From contig NZ_CP061300.1 of the NCBI RefSeq assembly GCF_018687635.1, forward strand, positions 186,001-250,000: a stretch of DNA of 64,000 bases, in the 5' to 3' direction. Origin of the DNA: Polynucleobacter sp. MWH-Braz-FAM2G. GTDB lineage: Bacteria > Pseudomonadota > Gammaproteobacteria > Burkholderiales > Burkholderiaceae. Below, piece after piece: positions 44,657-57,784 of the stretch; the stretch's first letter is position 1; every line of letters starts with the position of its first letter. The position numbers were made by a program, and so were the translations under genes. The notes beneath the pieces were generated by a model. The model was not told the DNA's origin. It saw nothing but the letters and a program-made list of their open reading frames with translations, and searched no databases.

Positions 44657-46648
44657 ATGTCAAACCTTCAAATTCGCATGGCTAATGCCATTCGCGCTTT
44701 ATCCATGGATGCGGTACAGCAAGCAAATTCAGGCCATCCTGGCATGCCAATGGGTATGGCAGATATTGCAGTTGGACTTTGGAATGAGCATTTAAAACAC
44801 AATCCAACGGATCCACATTGGATTGATCGAGATCGTTTTGTTTTGTCTAATGGTCACGGCTCAATGTTGCTGTATTCACTTTTACATCTCTCAGGCTATG
44901 ACTTGCCGATTGAAGAGTTAAAGAATTTCCGCCAATTGCATAGCAAGACACCAGGACATCCTGAATATGGAATCACTCCTGGAGTAGAGACAACGACTGG
45001 ACCATTGGGTCAAGGGATATCGAATGCAGTAGGAATGGCATTAGCTGAAAAATTACTCGCCGAAGAATTTAATCGCCCAGGACATAACATCATCGATCAC
45101 TACACCTATGTATTTTTAGGTGATGGTTGTTTGATGGAGGGTATCAGTCATGAAGTGTGCTCATTAGCGGGCACATTAAAGCTGAATAAATTGATTGCAT
45201 TATGGGATGACAATGGCATCTCGATTGATGGCAAAGTAGTTTCTTGGTTTAACGAAGATACTCCAAAGCGTTTTGAGGCTTATGGGTGGAATGTGATTCG
45301 TGATGTTGATGGCCATGATGCAGAAGCTGTATCGGCTGCAATCACAAAAGCTAAAAAGAGCGATAAACCTACTTTGATTTGTTGTAAGACTGCGATTGGT
45401 CAAGGCTCGCCAAATATGGCTGGCAGCGACAAAGTGCATGGTTCCCCGCTAGGCGCAACAGAGATTGCCGCCACTCGTGTTGCTTTAAATTGGCCTTATG
45501 CTCCTTTCGAAGTGCCAAAGGATATTTATGCTGCTTGGGATTTTAAAAAACGCGGTCAAGCTGCTGAGCATGAGTGGAATAAAGAGTTTCAAAAATATAA
45601 AAATAAATATCCAGAGCTAGCTTCTGAATTACAGCGTCGCATGGAAGGTGAGTTATCAAAAGATTTTTCCTCAACATTAAATGCGTATTTAAAAACTTGC
45701 CAATCGAAAGCGGAAACGATTGCTACTCGTAAAGCAAGTCAAAATGCAATTGAAGCATTGGCTCCTGCTTTACCAGAATTTATGGGTGGCTCCGCTGATT
45801 TAACAGGTTCTAATCTCACTAACTGGTCAGCGTGTAAAGCTGTTCGCGCTGATCAATGGGGTAACCACATTAACTATGGTGTGCGTGAATTTGGTATGAG
45901 CGCCATCATGAATGGTATTGCCTTGCATGGTGGTTACATACCTTTTGGCGGCACTTTCTTAACTTTCTCTGACTACAGTCGCAATGCATTACGTATGGCT
46001 GCGTTAATGAAATTACGCAGCATATTTGTATTTACTCATGACTCTATTGGCTTGGGTGAGGATGGTCCAACTCATCAGTCTGTAGAACATGTCGCTAGTT
46101 TGAGACTGATTCCTAACCTCATGGTTTGGCGTCCATGTGATACCACAGAGAGCGCTGTGGCTTGGGGTGCAGCGATTGAACGTAAAAATGGCCCATCTGC
46201 TTTGATCTTTAGTCGTCAGAATTGCCCATTTGTATCTCGTACATCCGCGCAAATTAAAGATATTGCACGTGGAGCTTACGTGCTACGAGATCCATCGGGC
46301 AATATTGATGCAGTCATTATTGCGACTGGTTCTGAAATTGCTTTGGCATTACAAACGGCAGAAAAATTAGAAAAAGATGGTCTCGGTATTCGTGTAGTTT
46401 CAATGCCTTCCACTACAGTCTTTGATCAACAAGATGCTGCGTATAAAGCAAAAGTTTTACCAGCTAACATTCCACGTATTGCTGTTGAGGCCGGCGTGAG
46501 CGATTTTTGGTGGAAGTATGGTTGTGCAGCTGTGCATGGTGTCGATACTTTTGGTGAGTCAGCTCCAGCTTCACAGTTGTATGAATATTTTGGATTAACA
46601 GTCGATCAGATTGCCAAGACTGTGAAGCAATGCATCGCAATTCAATAA
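44657..46648 (+). CDS. tkt: Transketolase
   Basis: A 663-residue thiamine-diphosphate enzyme of the pentose phosphate pathway. It starts [20 protein letters not shown]; the frame runs farther upstream to 44567 but that would overlap rsm[44 protein letters not shown] (ThDP motif), [10 protein letters not shown] and the pyrimidine domain [16 protein letters not shown] follow. gap lies 41 bases downstream, forming a central-carbon pair. Confidence 0.96.
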   Translation: MSNLQIRMANAIRALSMDAVQQANSGHPGMPMGMADIAVGLWNEHLKHNPTDPHWIDRDRFVLSNGHGSMLLYSLLHLSGYDLPIEELKNFRQLHSKTPGHPEYGITPGVETTTGPLGQGISNAVGMALAEKLLAEEFNRPGHNIIDHYTYVFLGDGCLMEGISHEVCSLAGTLKLNKLIALWDDNGISIDGKVVSWFNEDTPKRFEAYGWNVIRDVDGHDAEAVSAAITKAKKSDKPTLICCKTAIGQGSPNMAGSDKVHGSPLGATEIAATRVALNWPYAPFEVPKDIYAAWDFKKRGQAAEHEWNKEFQKYKNKYPELASELQRRMEGELSKDFSSTLNAYLKTCQSKAETIATRKASQNAIEALAPALPEFMGGSADLTGSNLTNWSACKAVRADQWGNHINYGVREFGMSAIMNGIALHGGYIPFGGTFLTFSDYSRNALRMAALMKLRSIFVFTHDSIGLGEDGPTHQSVEHVASLRLIPNLMVWRPCDTTESAVAWGAAIERKNGPSALIFSRQNCPFVSRTSAQIKDIARGAYVLRDPSGNIDAVIIATGSEIALALQTAEKLEKDGLGIRVVSMPSTTVFDQQDAAYKAKVLPANIPRIAVEAGVSDFWWKYGCAAVHGVDTFGESAPASQLYEYFGLTVDQIAKTVKQCIAIQ

Positions 46649-46689
46649 TCGAAGTACGAAACAAATTCAATATTAGCAAGGGGAAATCA

Positions 46690-47718
46690 ATGACAATTCG
46701 TGTTGCAATTAATGGTTATGGACGTATTGGACGCATGGTCTTACGTGCCTTATATGAAGATCAAGTCAATGGCAAACCACGCCGCGATATTAAGATCGTT
46801 GCTATTAACGCCATGGGCGATATTGCTATTAATGCTCATTTAACTCAATACGATTCTGCACATGGCCGCTTCCCTGCTGAAGTTTCAGTAGATGGCGATT
46901 GCATGGTTGTGAATGGCGATCGCATCAAAATGTTCTGTACACGCAATCCCGCTGAAACTCCATGGGGCGAGTTGGGTGTTGATTTGGTTTTGGAATGTAC
47001 TGGTAAGTTCACTTCAAAAGAAAAAGCCATGATTCACATTGAGCAGGGCGCAAAGAAAGTATTAATTTCTGCTCCAGGTGAAAAAGATGTGGATGCCACA
47101 ATCGTATACGGCGTAAATCAAAATGTATTGAAGCCAAGTGACGTGGTGGTATCTAATGCAAGCTGCACAACAAACTGTTTAGCTCCATTGGTAAAGCCAT
47201 TGTTAGAAAAGATTGGCATCGAGTCGGGATTGATGACAACGATTCATGCCTTTACAAACGATCAAGTATTAACGGATGTGTATCACAAGGATATGCGCCG
47301 CGCTCGCTCTGCTGTTACCAGCATGATCCCAACAAAAACTGGCGCAGCGAAAGCGGTTGGTCTAGTTTTACCGGCATTAGCAGGTCGTTTTGATGGCTTT
47401 GCAATGCGCGTGCCTGTAATAAATGTTTCAGTGGTGGATTTAACTTTTGCTGCTAGCCGAGCTACTAGTGTGGATGAAGTAAATGCGATTTTGAAGACTG
47501 CTAGTGAAGGTGAGCTCAAAGGCATTTTGGGCTTTAATACCTTACCGTTGGTTTCAATCGACTTTAATCATGATCCCCGTCCAAGTATTTATGACGCGTC
47601 TCAAACTCGCGTATCAGCAGACGGTAAGCTGGTTAAGGTTTTGGCTTGGTATGACAACGAATGGGGTTATTCAGTGCAGATGCTCAATGCCGCAGAAGCT
47701 TTAATGGCTGTAAAGTAA
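46690..47718 (+). CDS. gap: Glyceraldehyde-3-phosphate dehydrogenase, type I
   Basis: A 342-residue glycolytic enzyme. It starts [20 protein letters not shown], and the catalytic Cys is in [14 protein letters not shown] near 155. [13 protein letters not shown] and the C-terminal WYDNEWGYS are standard. GAAGGGG-like bases in AAGGGGAAATCA precede the ATG at 46690; an in-frame ATG at 46630 would overlap tkt. A strong terminator follows. Confidence 0.97.
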   Translation: MTIRVAINGYGRIGRMVLRALYEDQVNGKPRRDIKIVAINAMGDIAINAHLTQYDSAHGRFPAEVSVDGDCMVVNGDRIKMFCTRNPAETPWGELGVDLVLECTGKFTSKEKAMIHIEQGAKKVLISAPGEKDVDATIVYGVNQNVLKPSDVVVSNASCTTNCLAPLVKPLLEKIGIESGLMTTIHAFTNDQVLTDVYHKDMRRARSAVTSMIPTKTGAAKAVGLVLPALAGRFDGFAMRVPVINVSVVDLTFAASRATSVDEVNAILKTASEGELKGILGFNTLPLVSIDFNHDPRPSIYDASQTRVSADGKLVKVLAWYDNEWGYSVQMLNAAEALMAVK

Positions 47719-47720
47719 TC

Positions 47721-47760
47721 AAAAGTCGTTAAAAGTAGATAAAAGTCGTCAAATATCGAT
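47721..47760. repeat. 10-bp periodic A-tract repeats after gap
   Basis: Four consecutive 10-mers read AAAAGTCGTT, AAAAGTAGAT, AAAAGTCGTC and AAATATCGAT directly after the gap stop codon. The A-tracts are one helical turn apart, which would bend DNA, or they may just be slippage products. Confidence 0.5.
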
Positions 47761-47790
47761 TAAATCTTCTTTTTTAAGCTTTATTTATGT

Positions 47791-47818
47791 AAAAAGACCT
47801 CAATTTGAGGTCTTTTTT
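47791..47818. terminator. Rho-independent terminator between gap and fur
   Basis: The stem AAAAAGACCTCA / TGAGGTCTTTTT with a short loop has an A-run on the left and a T-run on the right, so it suits both converging genes (gap on plus, fur on minus). Confidence 0.9.
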
Positions 47819-47841
47819 GCTTCTGAGGTATCAAAAATTGG

Positions 47842-48294
47842 CTATTTTGTTTGCTTATTGCGGCAATTTTTCTTCTGGCAGTGGCCGTACATTGCTAAAG
47901 CATGCTCTTGAAGCTTAAAACCGAGGTTTTTGGCGATATCCCGCTGCCTTTTTTCAATAGCCTCGTCCACAAACTCCTCAACATGGCCACAATCAATGCA
48001 AACCAAGTGATCATGGTGCTGACCCTCATTCAGTTCATAGATCGCTCTACTGTCACCTTTGCTGGATTCAAAATGGCTCCGAAGGAGCAGTCCGGCACGC
48101 TCAAACTGGGTTAGGACCCGATAAACCGTTGCCAACCCGATTTCTTTATCTTCTTTTGCAAGCGCCATAAAGACATCTTCAGCGCTAAAGTGGGTTCCCC
48201 CATTTTGATGGAAAAAATCCAAAATTTTCATTCTTGGCCCAGTCGCTTTTAGGCCAATATCTCGTAAATCTTCAGGGGTACGGTTTTGGGTCAT
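47842..48294 (-). CDS. fur: Ferric uptake regulator
   Basis: A 150-residue metal-dependent repressor. It starts MTQNRTPEDLRDIGLKATGP; the longer frame to 48438 would run through bamE. The winged-helix domain (about 14-85) has LATVYRVLTQFERAGL, and the metal sites include HHDHLVCIDCGHVEEF (Cys pair and His) and a C-terminal second Cys pair in YGHCQKKNCRN. It is divergent from bamE, as in many betaproteobacteria. Confidence 0.96.
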   Translation of the reverse strand: MTQNRTPEDLRDIGLKATGPRMKILDFFHQNGGTHFSAEDVFMALAKEDKEIGLATVYRVLTQFERAGLLLRSHFESSKGDSRAIYELNEGQHHDHLVCIDCGHVEEFVDEAIEKRQRDIAKNLGFKLQEHALAMYGHCQKKNCRNKQTK

Positions 48295-48343
48295 ATTTAT
48301 GGCATTGGGAGCTAAAATCAATGTCTTAATGATACGGCCAGCC

Positions 48344-49060
48344 ATGCAAAATTGCCTTGAACTTTTTACCTGTCCTTTGAACTCGGTTTTCAAGGGTTTT
48401 TCTCTTCTTCCGCGCTTAGGAGTTCTGGCTGCATCCATCGCAATTGCTTTAGGTACTGTTGGTTGTACTTCCGCAGTTGACGAAACTCAGCGCGCTTGGA
48501 TGAATAAGATTTTCAGACCCTATGTTCCTGATATCGTGCAGGGCAATTTTATTTCTAGCGAGCAATATGCCAAATTGCAAGTAGGAATGAGTCGCGAGCA
48601 GGTTCGTCAAATTTTAGGTACTCCACTCCTAGCAAGTTACTTCCATGCCAACCGTTGGGATTACATTTTTGAATTCAAGCGTGCTGGTCAAGTTGTTGGT
48701 AAAGAGCGTCACGTGACCGTATTTTTTAATGGTGACAAAGTAGTCAAGTTTGAAGGTGATGCACTGCCGACTGAAGTGGAATTGGTGGCTGAGATTGACG
48801 GCTATGCAAAAACGAAACGCTCCTTTTGGGATGTTATTACTGGATCAAACAAGCCGCCAGTGACGCCGCCATTACAGCAACCTGAAGTGCTGGTTCCAAG
48901 CAAAACAGATAACTTACCTGCTGGTGCGGTTGTTCCTGCCGCTGAAACAAGTGGCTCCTTCTGGGACTTTTTTAGTTTCTCCAAAAAGGATCCGCAACCA
49001 CAGCCTCAGCCTTTGGGTCCTGGCGCATTAAATGATGTGCCAGCTAGTGAAGCTAAGTAA
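48344..49060 (+). CDS. bamE: Outer membrane protein assembly factor BamE
   Basis: A lipoprotein of about 238 residues with lipobox TVGC near 40. The SmpA/OmlA domain is FRPYVPDIVQGNFISSEQ, LQVGMSREQVRQILGTPLL and the FEFKRAGQVVGKERHVTVFF strand. It works in the Bam complex that inserts beta-barrels. The C-terminal 110 residues are Pro/Gln/Lys-rich with repeated SFWDxxxxSxKxP motifs and have no E. coli counterpart. I chose ATG 48344; ATG 48329 and 48299 would add residues, the last nearly touching fur. GCTAAAAT near 48312 could be its -10 element. Confidence 0.9.
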   Translation: MQNCLELFTCPLNSVFKGFSLLPRLGVLAASIAIALGTVGCTSAVDETQRAWMNKIFRPYVPDIVQGNFISSEQYAKLQVGMSREQVRQILGTPLLASYFHANRWDYIFEFKRAGQVVGKERHVTVFFNGDKVVKFEGDALPTEVELVAEIDGYAKTKRSFWDVITGSNKPPVTPPLQQPEVLVPSKTDNLPAGAVVPAAETSGSFWDFFSFSKKDPQPQPQPLGPGALNDVPASEAK

Positions 49061-49141
49061 AAATACTTTGAATACTTTGTGTTGTTGCTGAATTTAGTTT
49101 CCTCAGCAATGTTTAATGAATAAGAAACGAAGAAACAAATG

Positions 49142-49942
49142 ATGAAGATCGCAATTGCAGGGGCTACTGGTCGTATGGGAAAAATGTTGATTGAGGCAGT
49201 GCTCAATTCGACAGATGCAACACTTGTTGGCGCTTTGGAGCATGCCTCATGTCCGCAACTTGGTGAAGATGCAGGCGCATTCTTAGGTAAGAAAACGGGC
49301 GTCATGATTTCTTCTGATGTTGCGCAAGTGTTATCTAATGCGCAATTTCTCATTGACTTCACTAGGCCCGAAGGAACCATGTCTCATTTGGCGGCCGCCG
49401 AAAAGACCGGCACCAAAATGATTATTGGCACAACTGGCCTAACTTCCGAGCAAATTAATAGTTTGAAAAATGCTTCCGCAAAATTGGCGATTGTGTTTGC
49501 GCCAAATATGAGTGTTGGTGTGAATGCCACTTTTAAGCTTTTAGAAATTGCCGCCAAGATGCTCAATCAGGGTTACGACATTGAAATTATTGAGGCGCAT
49601 CATAAGCACAAGGTTGACGCTCCTTCAGGAACTGCGCTCAAGATGGGTGAAGTTATTGCGGATGCCTTGGGGGAGAAGCTGGATGACGTTGCGGTCTATG
49701 CACGCGAAGGGCACACGGGCGAACGCAAAGAAGGTTCAATTGGTTTCGCAACCATTCGTGGTGGCGATATCGTAGGTGATCACACCGTTTTGTTTGCTGG
49801 TGATGGTGAGCGTATTGAAATCAGTCACAAATCCTCAAGCCGTCAGTCCTATGCGCAGGGATCTTTGCGTGCAGCGCGTTTCTTGCAAAATCAAAATGCT
49901 GGCTTATTTGATATGCAAGATGTTCTAGGCTTACGCAAATAA
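49142..49942 (+). CDS. dapB: 4-hydroxy-tetrahydrodipicolinate reductase
   Basis: A 266-residue enzyme of lysine and diaminopimelate synthesis. It begins [20 protein letters not shown] with the NAD(P) loop; an ATG directly before (49139) is equally possible. [37 protein letters not shown] and [19 protein letters not shown] (catalytic His/Lys) complete the pattern. It follows bamE by 81 bases and precedes leuS. Confidence 0.96.
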   Translation: MKIAIAGATGRMGKMLIEAVLNSTDATLVGALEHASCPQLGEDAGAFLGKKTGVMISSDVAQVLSNAQFLIDFTRPEGTMSHLAAAEKTGTKMIIGTTGLTSEQINSLKNASAKLAIVFAPNMSVGVNATFKLLEIAAKMLNQGYDIEIIEAHHKHKVDAPSGTALKMGEVIADALGEKLDDVAVYAREGHTGERKEGSIGFATIRGGDIVGDHTVLFAGDGERIEISHKSSSRQSYAQGSLRAARFLQNQNAGLFDMQDVLGLRK

Positions 49943-49958
49943 TTACCTTATCAATTAA

Positions 49959-52658
<2,700 letters not shown>

Positions 52659-52680
52659 CCTTTTTATAGAAAATAAAGCG

Positions 52681-53208
52681 ATGAGCGTAAATTTCCTAAG
52701 ACGTTCAATAATGAGCCTAATTGTTACTGCTCCTTTGGGTGGTTTGATGGCTTGCGGCTTTCGCTTAAAAGGTATGGTGGATTTGCCTTACAAGGTAATT
52801 GCTATCACTGGTAATCCTTCTCCTCCTATGAGAGCGGATTTGCAAACCGCAATTTTGACGGGCACTGACGCTAAAGTGGCGATTAATCCAAAAGATGCAG
52901 ATTTAATTTTGGAGATCACCAATGATATTAATGGCCGTGAGATATTGGCCTATAACTCTAATGGTCAAGTATCTGCGTATCGTCTCAACATCCGTGTTGG
53001 CTTTAGGGCATATGATCTAGCCGGCGCAGAAATAGTGCCAGAAGCAGAAATTTATATGACTAGGGATATGGACTTTACGGTTTCTACTGTTTTGGCTACC
53101 GATGTTCAGATCCAGCAATTCCTCACGTTGATGCGCAAAGATTTGGCAATACAAATCTTACGTCGTGTAGCTGCTGGTGCAAGAGCGCCACAAACAAAGT
53201 CATTCTAG
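52681..53208 (+). CDS. lptE: LPS-assembly lipoprotein LptE
   Basis: A 175-residue lipoprotein with lipobox LMAC near residue 25, followed by GFRLKGMVDLPYKVIAITG, the typical LptE start after the acylated cysteine. It plugs LptD in the outer membrane for LPS export. I chose the ATG at 52681; an in-frame ATG at 52648 would overlap leuS and add residues before the signal. holA follows after 12 bases, the order leuS-lptE-holA being standard. Confidence 0.93.
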   Translation: MSVNFLRRSIMSLIVTAPLGGLMACGFRLKGMVDLPYKVIAITGNPSPPMRADLQTAILTGTDAKVAINPKDADLILEITNDINGREILAYNSNGQVSAYRLNIRVGFRAYDLAGAEIVPEAEIYMTRDMDFTVSTVLATDVQIQQFLTLMRKDLAIQILRRVAAGARAPQTKSF

Positions 53209-53220
53209 AGGCGAAAAGGC

Positions 53221-54282
53221 ATGGTTAAAGTAGATGCCTTGCTGGTGCACCTGAAGTCATTAAGTTCTGGCGGGGTGTTGTCGCCGCTTTATATATTTTC
53301 TGGCGATGAACCGCTCCTGATGATGGAGGCTATGGATCAATTAAGAGCTGCCGCCAAAAAGCAAAACTTTACTGAACGGGAAGTGTTGTTGCAGGAGCGT
53401 GGATTTGATTGGAGTGCTTTGCTAAATTCAGGGCAGACTATGTCTTTGTTTGGAGATAAGCGCTGGGTTGAGTTGCGCATTCCGACAGGTAAGCCTGGTC
53501 GTGATGGGGCTGATGCATTAAAGCAGTTTGCCTCACAAATTACCTCTCAAGCAGTTAGTCCGGAGGGTCCAGATACGGTTGTGTGTATGGTGTTGCCTCG
53601 GTTGGATGGCAAAACCAAGACATCAGCATGGTTTAGCGCTCTAGATGATGCGGGTATGGCGATTCAGATCGACTCTTTAGACCGCAGCCATTTGCCTCAA
53701 TGGATCGCTGGCCGTCTAAAGCGACAGAATCAGGAAGTAGAGTCAGGTCCAGAGGGCCAGCGCGCTCTAGAGTTTATTGCTGATCAGGTCGAAGGAAATC
53801 TGATCGCCGCTCACCAAGAAATTTTGAAGCTGGGTTTGTTGTACCCCCCTGGAAAATTAACCGAGGAACAGATTCGTACATCGATTCTAAAGGTGGCTCG
53901 CTACAACGTCTTTGAGTTAACCGAAGCAATGCTTGCTGGTGACTTAGCTCGTTTAAATCGAATGTTAGATGGCTTAAAGGGCGAAGGCGAACCTTTGGTG
54001 CTAATTTTGTGGAGCGTAACCGAGGAGCTTCGGATACTATCTAAATTAAAGGCGGCTAGCGATGCGGGTGAGTCTGTGCAGAATTTAATGCGTGCGAACC
54101 GTATTTGGGGGAACAAAGAGCGTTTGTATCCAGCAGCCTTAAGAAGAATTCAGCCACTAAAGTTGCGCAAAGCAATGCAGGTTGCCGCAGGGTTAGATCG
54201 TCAGGTGAAAGGGCTGTATGCAGCTGATTTGCCGGCAGACCCTTGGGATGGTTTACGTTTAGTTGGAAATTTATTGCGTTGA
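53221..54282 (+). CDS. holA: DNA polymerase III delta subunit
   Basis: A 353-residue clamp-loader subunit. It has PLYIFSGDEPLLMMEAMDQL (about 20-39), FGDKRWVELRIPTGKPGRDG, the HLPQWIAGRLKRQNQEV region, and the C-terminal helical domain (GEPLVLILWSVTEELRIL). The delta subunit opens the beta clamp. It lies in the leuS-lptE-holA-proA group. Confidence 0.93.
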   Translation: MVKVDALLVHLKSLSSGGVLSPLYIFSGDEPLLMMEAMDQLRAAAKKQNFTEREVLLQERGFDWSALLNSGQTMSLFGDKRWVELRIPTGKPGRDGADALKQFASQITSQAVSPEGPDTVVCMVLPRLDGKTKTSAWFSALDDAGMAIQIDSLDRSHLPQWIAGRLKRQNQEVESGPEGQRALEFIADQVEGNLIAAHQEILKLGLLYPPGKLTEEQIRTSILKVARYNVFELTEAMLAGDLARLNRMLDGLKGEGEPLVLILWSVTEELRILSKLKAASDAGESVQNLMRANRIWGNKERLYPAALRRIQPLKLRKAMQVAAGLDRQVKGLYAADLPADPWDGLRLVGNLLR

Positions 54283-54340
54283 TGAGAGTGCAATGCAATT
54301 AAGCAAACAAGTGAAGTAGAAAGTAATTAGAGAGTTAGAA

Positions 54341-55618
54341 ATGAGTTCATCCATTCAAGAAATGATGCAAGACATTGGTAAGCGAGCGCGTGCCGCTTCG
54401 CGCGCAATGGCGCGAGCCTCAAACGAACAAAAGAACCAAGTCTTAATGCATATTGCTGCAGCTGTTCGTCAACAGGCTGGTGAGATTCAGGCGGTCAATC
54501 AGGTAGATGTGGAACGAGCTAAAGCTAACGGTCAAGATGCTGCTTTTATCGATCGCCTTACCATGACCCCCAAAACTATTGAAACAATGGCTCTTGGTTT
54601 AGAGCAAATTGTTTCATTAGAGGATCCCATTGGGACCATTACTCCATTAAAAAAACAAGCTTCTGGAATTGAGCTTGGTCAAATGCGTGTGCCATTAGGA
54701 GTCATTGGTATTATTTATGAGTCTCGTCCAAATGTGACGATTGATGCCGCTGCTCTGTGTCTGAAATCAGGCAATGCGGTAATTTTGCGTGGTGGCTCTG
54801 AGGCAATAGATTCCAATACCTTGTTAGCTCAGATTATTCAAGAAGGCTTGGCTGCAGCTGGTTTGCCCAAAGATGCGGTGCAAGTAGTTTCCACAACTGA
54901 TCGCAGTGCTGTAGGTGAAATGATCACCATGACTCAATACATTGATGTGATTGTTCCTAGAGGTGGCAAGAGCTTAATTGCTCGTTTGATGGCTGAGGCG
55001 CGGGTTCCAATGATTAAGCATTTGGATGGTATTTGCCACACTTATATTGATGCTGATGCAGATGTTGCCATGGCTGTGAAAGTCTGCGATAACGCCAAGA
55101 CACAACGCTATGCTCCCTGTAATGCAATGGAAACATTATTGGTGAACCAAGAGATCGCTCAGCAGGTATTGCCCACTCTATGTAAGATTTATCAAGACAA
55201 AGGCGTGGAGTTACGGGTTGATGAAATGACTCGTAAAACTTTAGAGTCGAATGGCTTCAAGAATTTAGTGGATGCCACCGAAGAAGACTGGCAGAGCGAA
55301 TACTTAGCTCCAATCCTCTCGATTAAGACAGTAGCTAATATTGATGAGGCTATGAATCATATTGAGCAGTATGGCAGTAAACATACTGACGCCATCATTA
55401 CCAATAATCAGGCACATGCTGCTCGTTTTTTACGTGAGGTTGATAGTGCTAGCGTCATGGTCAATGCAAGCACCCGATTTGCTGATGGTTTTGAATATGG
55501 CTTGGGCGCAGAGATTGGTATTTCAAATGACAAATTACATGCACGTGGCCCTGTTGGTCTAGATGGTTTGACCTCTTTGAAATATGTAGTTATGGGTCAT
55601 GGCGAGATTCGAACCTAA
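54341..55618 (+). CDS. proA: Gamma-glutamyl phosphate reductase
   Basis: A 425-residue NADPH enzyme, second step of proline synthesis. It has [20 protein letters not shown], the [20 protein letters not shown] stretch (about 143-162), [15 protein letters not shown], and the catalytic cysteine in [14 protein letters not shown] near 262. The C-terminal [20 protein letters not shown] follows. proB is far away (12 kb), so this pathway is split. hemJ follows after 15 bases. Confidence 0.96.
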   Translation: MSSSIQEMMQDIGKRARAASRAMARASNEQKNQVLMHIAAAVRQQAGEIQAVNQVDVERAKANGQDAAFIDRLTMTPKTIETMALGLEQIVSLEDPIGTITPLKKQASGIELGQMRVPLGVIGIIYESRPNVTIDAAALCLKSGNAVILRGGSEAIDSNTLLAQIIQEGLAAAGLPKDAVQVVSTTDRSAVGEMITMTQYIDVIVPRGGKSLIARLMAEARVPMIKHLDGICHTYIDADADVAMAVKVCDNAKTQRYAPCNAMETLLVNQEIAQQVLPTLCKIYQDKGVELRVDEMTRKTLESNGFKNLVDATEEDWQSEYLAPILSIKTVANIDEAMNHIEQYGSKHTDAIITNNQAHAARFLREVDSASVMVNASTRFADGFEYGLGAEIGISNDKLHARGPVGLDGLTSLKYVVMGHGEIRT

Positions 55619-55633
55619 ATAAAGACATTTACT

Positions 55634-56059
55634 ATGAGTAACGCCTATCTCTGGGTCAAAACCTTTCACATTGTATTTATTACTTCTTGGTTTGCAGGTT
55701 TGTTTTACCTGCCTAGAATTTTTGTGAATCTGGCTGAAGAGAAGAATGAGGAAGCATATTATCGTCTGCTTGGAATGGCTGATCGTCTATTCAGGTTTAT
55801 GACTATTTTGGCAATTCCAGCGGTCTTGCTGGGATTGACTCTCTGGCTTTATTTTGGCATTGGCGCTGGTGATGTTTGGATGCATGCCAAATTATTTTTT
55901 GTGATTTTGATAGTTGGCTACCACCACGCATGTTTCAGCCTGCTCAAGAAGTTTCGTGCCAGAGTAAATGGGCGATCTGGGGTTTGGTTTCGTTGGTTTA
56001 ATGAATTCCCCGTCATTTTGCTTGTGATTATTGTGGCCTTAGTGCTCTTTAAGCCTTAA
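55634..56059 (+). CDS. hemJ: Protoporphyrinogen oxidase HemJ
   Basis: A 141-residue, four-TM protein (CopD/UPF0093 type). The conserved His is in LWVKTFHIVFITSWFAGLFY near residue 12 and the conserved Lys in WMHAKLFFVILIVGYHHACF near 86; RWFNEFPVILLVI ends it. HemJ oxidises protoporphyrinogen IX in heme synthesis. It fits the presence of hemL downstream and the absence of hemG/hemY here. Confidence 0.92.
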   Translation: MSNAYLWVKTFHIVFITSWFAGLFYLPRIFVNLAEEKNEEAYYRLLGMADRLFRFMTILAIPAVLLGLTLWLYFGIGAGDVWMHAKLFFVILIVGYHHACFSLLKKFRARVNGRSGVWFRWFNEFPVILLVIIVALVLFKP

Positions 56060-56100
56060 TTACTCATCTCTACTTTTATTTATATAAGGCTATTAGCCCC

Positions 56101-57531
56101 ATGAGATTTTTTGTTGTTTGTCCCGGCGGTTTGGAGGTGGCCCTTGCTCAAGAGTTGGCAGAGATTGCCGCACGCCCAGAATGTAAGGCTTTGGGAGCAT
56201 GGGTAATAGATCCCACTCCAACTAGTCCTACTGGCGGCATTGGGTTAGCGGCTCCGATATCTGCAGCGATGGCGCTCAATTTGCATTCTCGTATTGCAAG
56301 CCGAGTCTTGCTGCAAATGGCTCAAGCACCATATCGACAAGAGGAAGACTTGTATAAGCTGGCAAGCGGTTTAGCTTGGGAGGAATGGTTTACCTCTAAA
56401 CAAACCTTACGTGTTGATGTCACTGCACATCGATCACCTTTGAAGAGTTTAAATTTTGCGACCCTTAAAATTAAGGATGCCATAGTTGATCGTTTGCGTG
56501 ATGTGACTGGCGATCGACCTAGTATTGATACTGCCTTTCCAGATGTACGAGTGCAGGCACATTTGACTGCAACTCAAATAACAATTTATTTGGATACTTC
56601 AGGTGAAGCTTTATTTAAGCGTGGTTGGCGCGATGAGAAAGGTGATGCACCCCTAAAAGAAAACTTAGCTGCTGGAATCTTATTCATTACTTCTTGGAAG
56701 CCTGGGCAACTCTTGTTTGATCCTATGTGTGGAAGTGGCACTTTTTTAATTGAGGCCGCACAAATGGCTTTGGCTATTCCTCCTGGAGCTATTCGTGCTG
56801 GGATATATGGCAATGATGCTAAACCGAGTCGATTAGCCTACCGTCCTTTAGTCACCTCCGTCCATGGTTTTGGGTTTCAAAGACTTAGGCCATTTAACGA
56901 GGCTGCTGAGCAAAAGCGTTGGGAGGGTTTAAAAGAAGCGGCCCTCGCTTTGATGCTAGAAAAACGTAAGCAGTTTCCTGGTGCGGATTCTTTGAAAATT
57001 TCTGGTGGCGATATTAATGAAAAATTAGTATCGATGTTTAAAGGTAATTGGCAAAGAGCTCAACTGCCCGAATTGCCTATTGTGCGACAAATTGATGCTT
57101 TGGCCGCAAAGCCGCCTAGTGATAGTAGTGATGGTGTTATGTTATTAAATCCGCCTTATGGCGAGCGTTTAGTCATCAAGGGTGGGCGTGGTCAGGAGCG
57201 AGTAGCACGTTCTGAGAATATGGATGAGCCTGATAATCGTTTTGAGCTAAATTTGGAAACAGGCCGTCAGAGCGCTAAACGTTCTAGTCGTGAATCGTTG
57301 AAAAAACTTCAGGCTCAAGAAGAGCAAGATCCCAAATTTATTGAGTTTTTGCGTCAGTTTGGACAGCACCTTAAAGACGATTTTGGTGGGTGGAATATTT
57401 TTGTTCTTACTGCAGATATGGCATTACCAGGACAATTACGGATTAAAGAATCTAAGCGCACACCTTTATTTAATGGTCCTCTTGAGTGTCGTTTATTTAA
57501 GTTTGAAATGCATTCAAGGCGTTCTGCTTAA
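56101..57531 (+). CDS. THUMP-domain class I SAM-dependent RNA methyltransferase
   Basis: A 476-residue protein. The N-terminal THUMP region (about 60-160) is followed by a Rossmann methyltransferase with LLFDPMCGSGTFLIEAAQMA (about 203-222) and the catalytic loop NPPYGERL (about 351-358). It resembles the N-terminal half of E. coli RlmL or the RNMT family that makes m2G in 23S rRNA. After NPPYGERL comes a charged insert of about 55 residues (GRGQERVARSENMDEPDNRF and beyond) before the fold resumes with FLRQFGQHLKDDFGGW. Confidence 0.87.
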   Translation: MRFFVVCPGGLEVALAQELAEIAARPECKALGAWVIDPTPTSPTGGIGLAAPISAAMALNLHSRIASRVLLQMAQAPYRQEEDLYKLASGLAWEEWFTSKQTLRVDVTAHRSPLKSLNFATLKIKDAIVDRLRDVTGDRPSIDTAFPDVRVQAHLTATQITIYLDTSGEALFKRGWRDEKGDAPLKENLAAGILFITSWKPGQLLFDPMCGSGTFLIEAAQMALAIPPGAIRAGIYGNDAKPSRLAYRPLVTSVHGFGFQRLRPFNEAAEQKRWEGLKEAALALMLEKRKQFPGADSLKISGGDINEKLVSMFKGNWQRAQLPELPIVRQIDALAAKPPSDSSDGVMLLNPPYGERLVIKGGRGQERVARSENMDEPDNRFELNLETGRQSAKRSSRESLKKLQAQEEQDPKFIEFLRQFGQHLKDDFGGWNIFVLTADMALPGQLRIKESKRTPLFNGPLECRLFKFEMHSRRSA

Positions 57532-57600
57532 TAAAGATATAAATAAAACCTTAAAATAAATAATGAACTTAAAGAAGCGAAAGATTAACGGAGCAAGGTG

Positions 57601-57771
57601 ATGGAATTTAAAACATATATGTGTTTGATTTGTGGCTGGGTGTATGACGAAGCTGCTGGTTTGCCTGATGAGGGTATTACGCCTGGAACTCTGTGGCAGG
57701 ATGTGCCGATGAATTGGACTTGTCCAGAGTGTGGCGCGCGTAAAGAAGATTTTGAAATGATGGCGATTTAA
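57601..57771 (+). CDS. Rubredoxin
   Basis: A 56-residue protein: [20 protein letters not shown] with the first CxxC at positions 8-11, then [15 protein letters not shown] and the second CxxC (CPECG) at 41-44. All four cysteines that hold the Fe are present, and the length is typical. It moves electrons in the cytosol, often for oxidative-stress defence or alkane hydroxylases; the target is unknown here. AAGGTG precedes the ATG, and hemL starts 13 bases after the stop. Confidence 0.95.
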   Translation: MEFKTYMCLICGWVYDEAAGLPDEGITPGTLWQDVPMNWTCPECGARKEDFEMMAI

Positions 57772-57784
57772 TTTGGAAGCAATG

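Noticed and set aside
55598..55615. GGCGAGATTCGAACC near the end of proA looks like the reverse complement of a tRNA T-arm.
   Set aside because: It codes for the conserved proA C-terminus, and no acceptor, D or anticodon arms can be formed around it.
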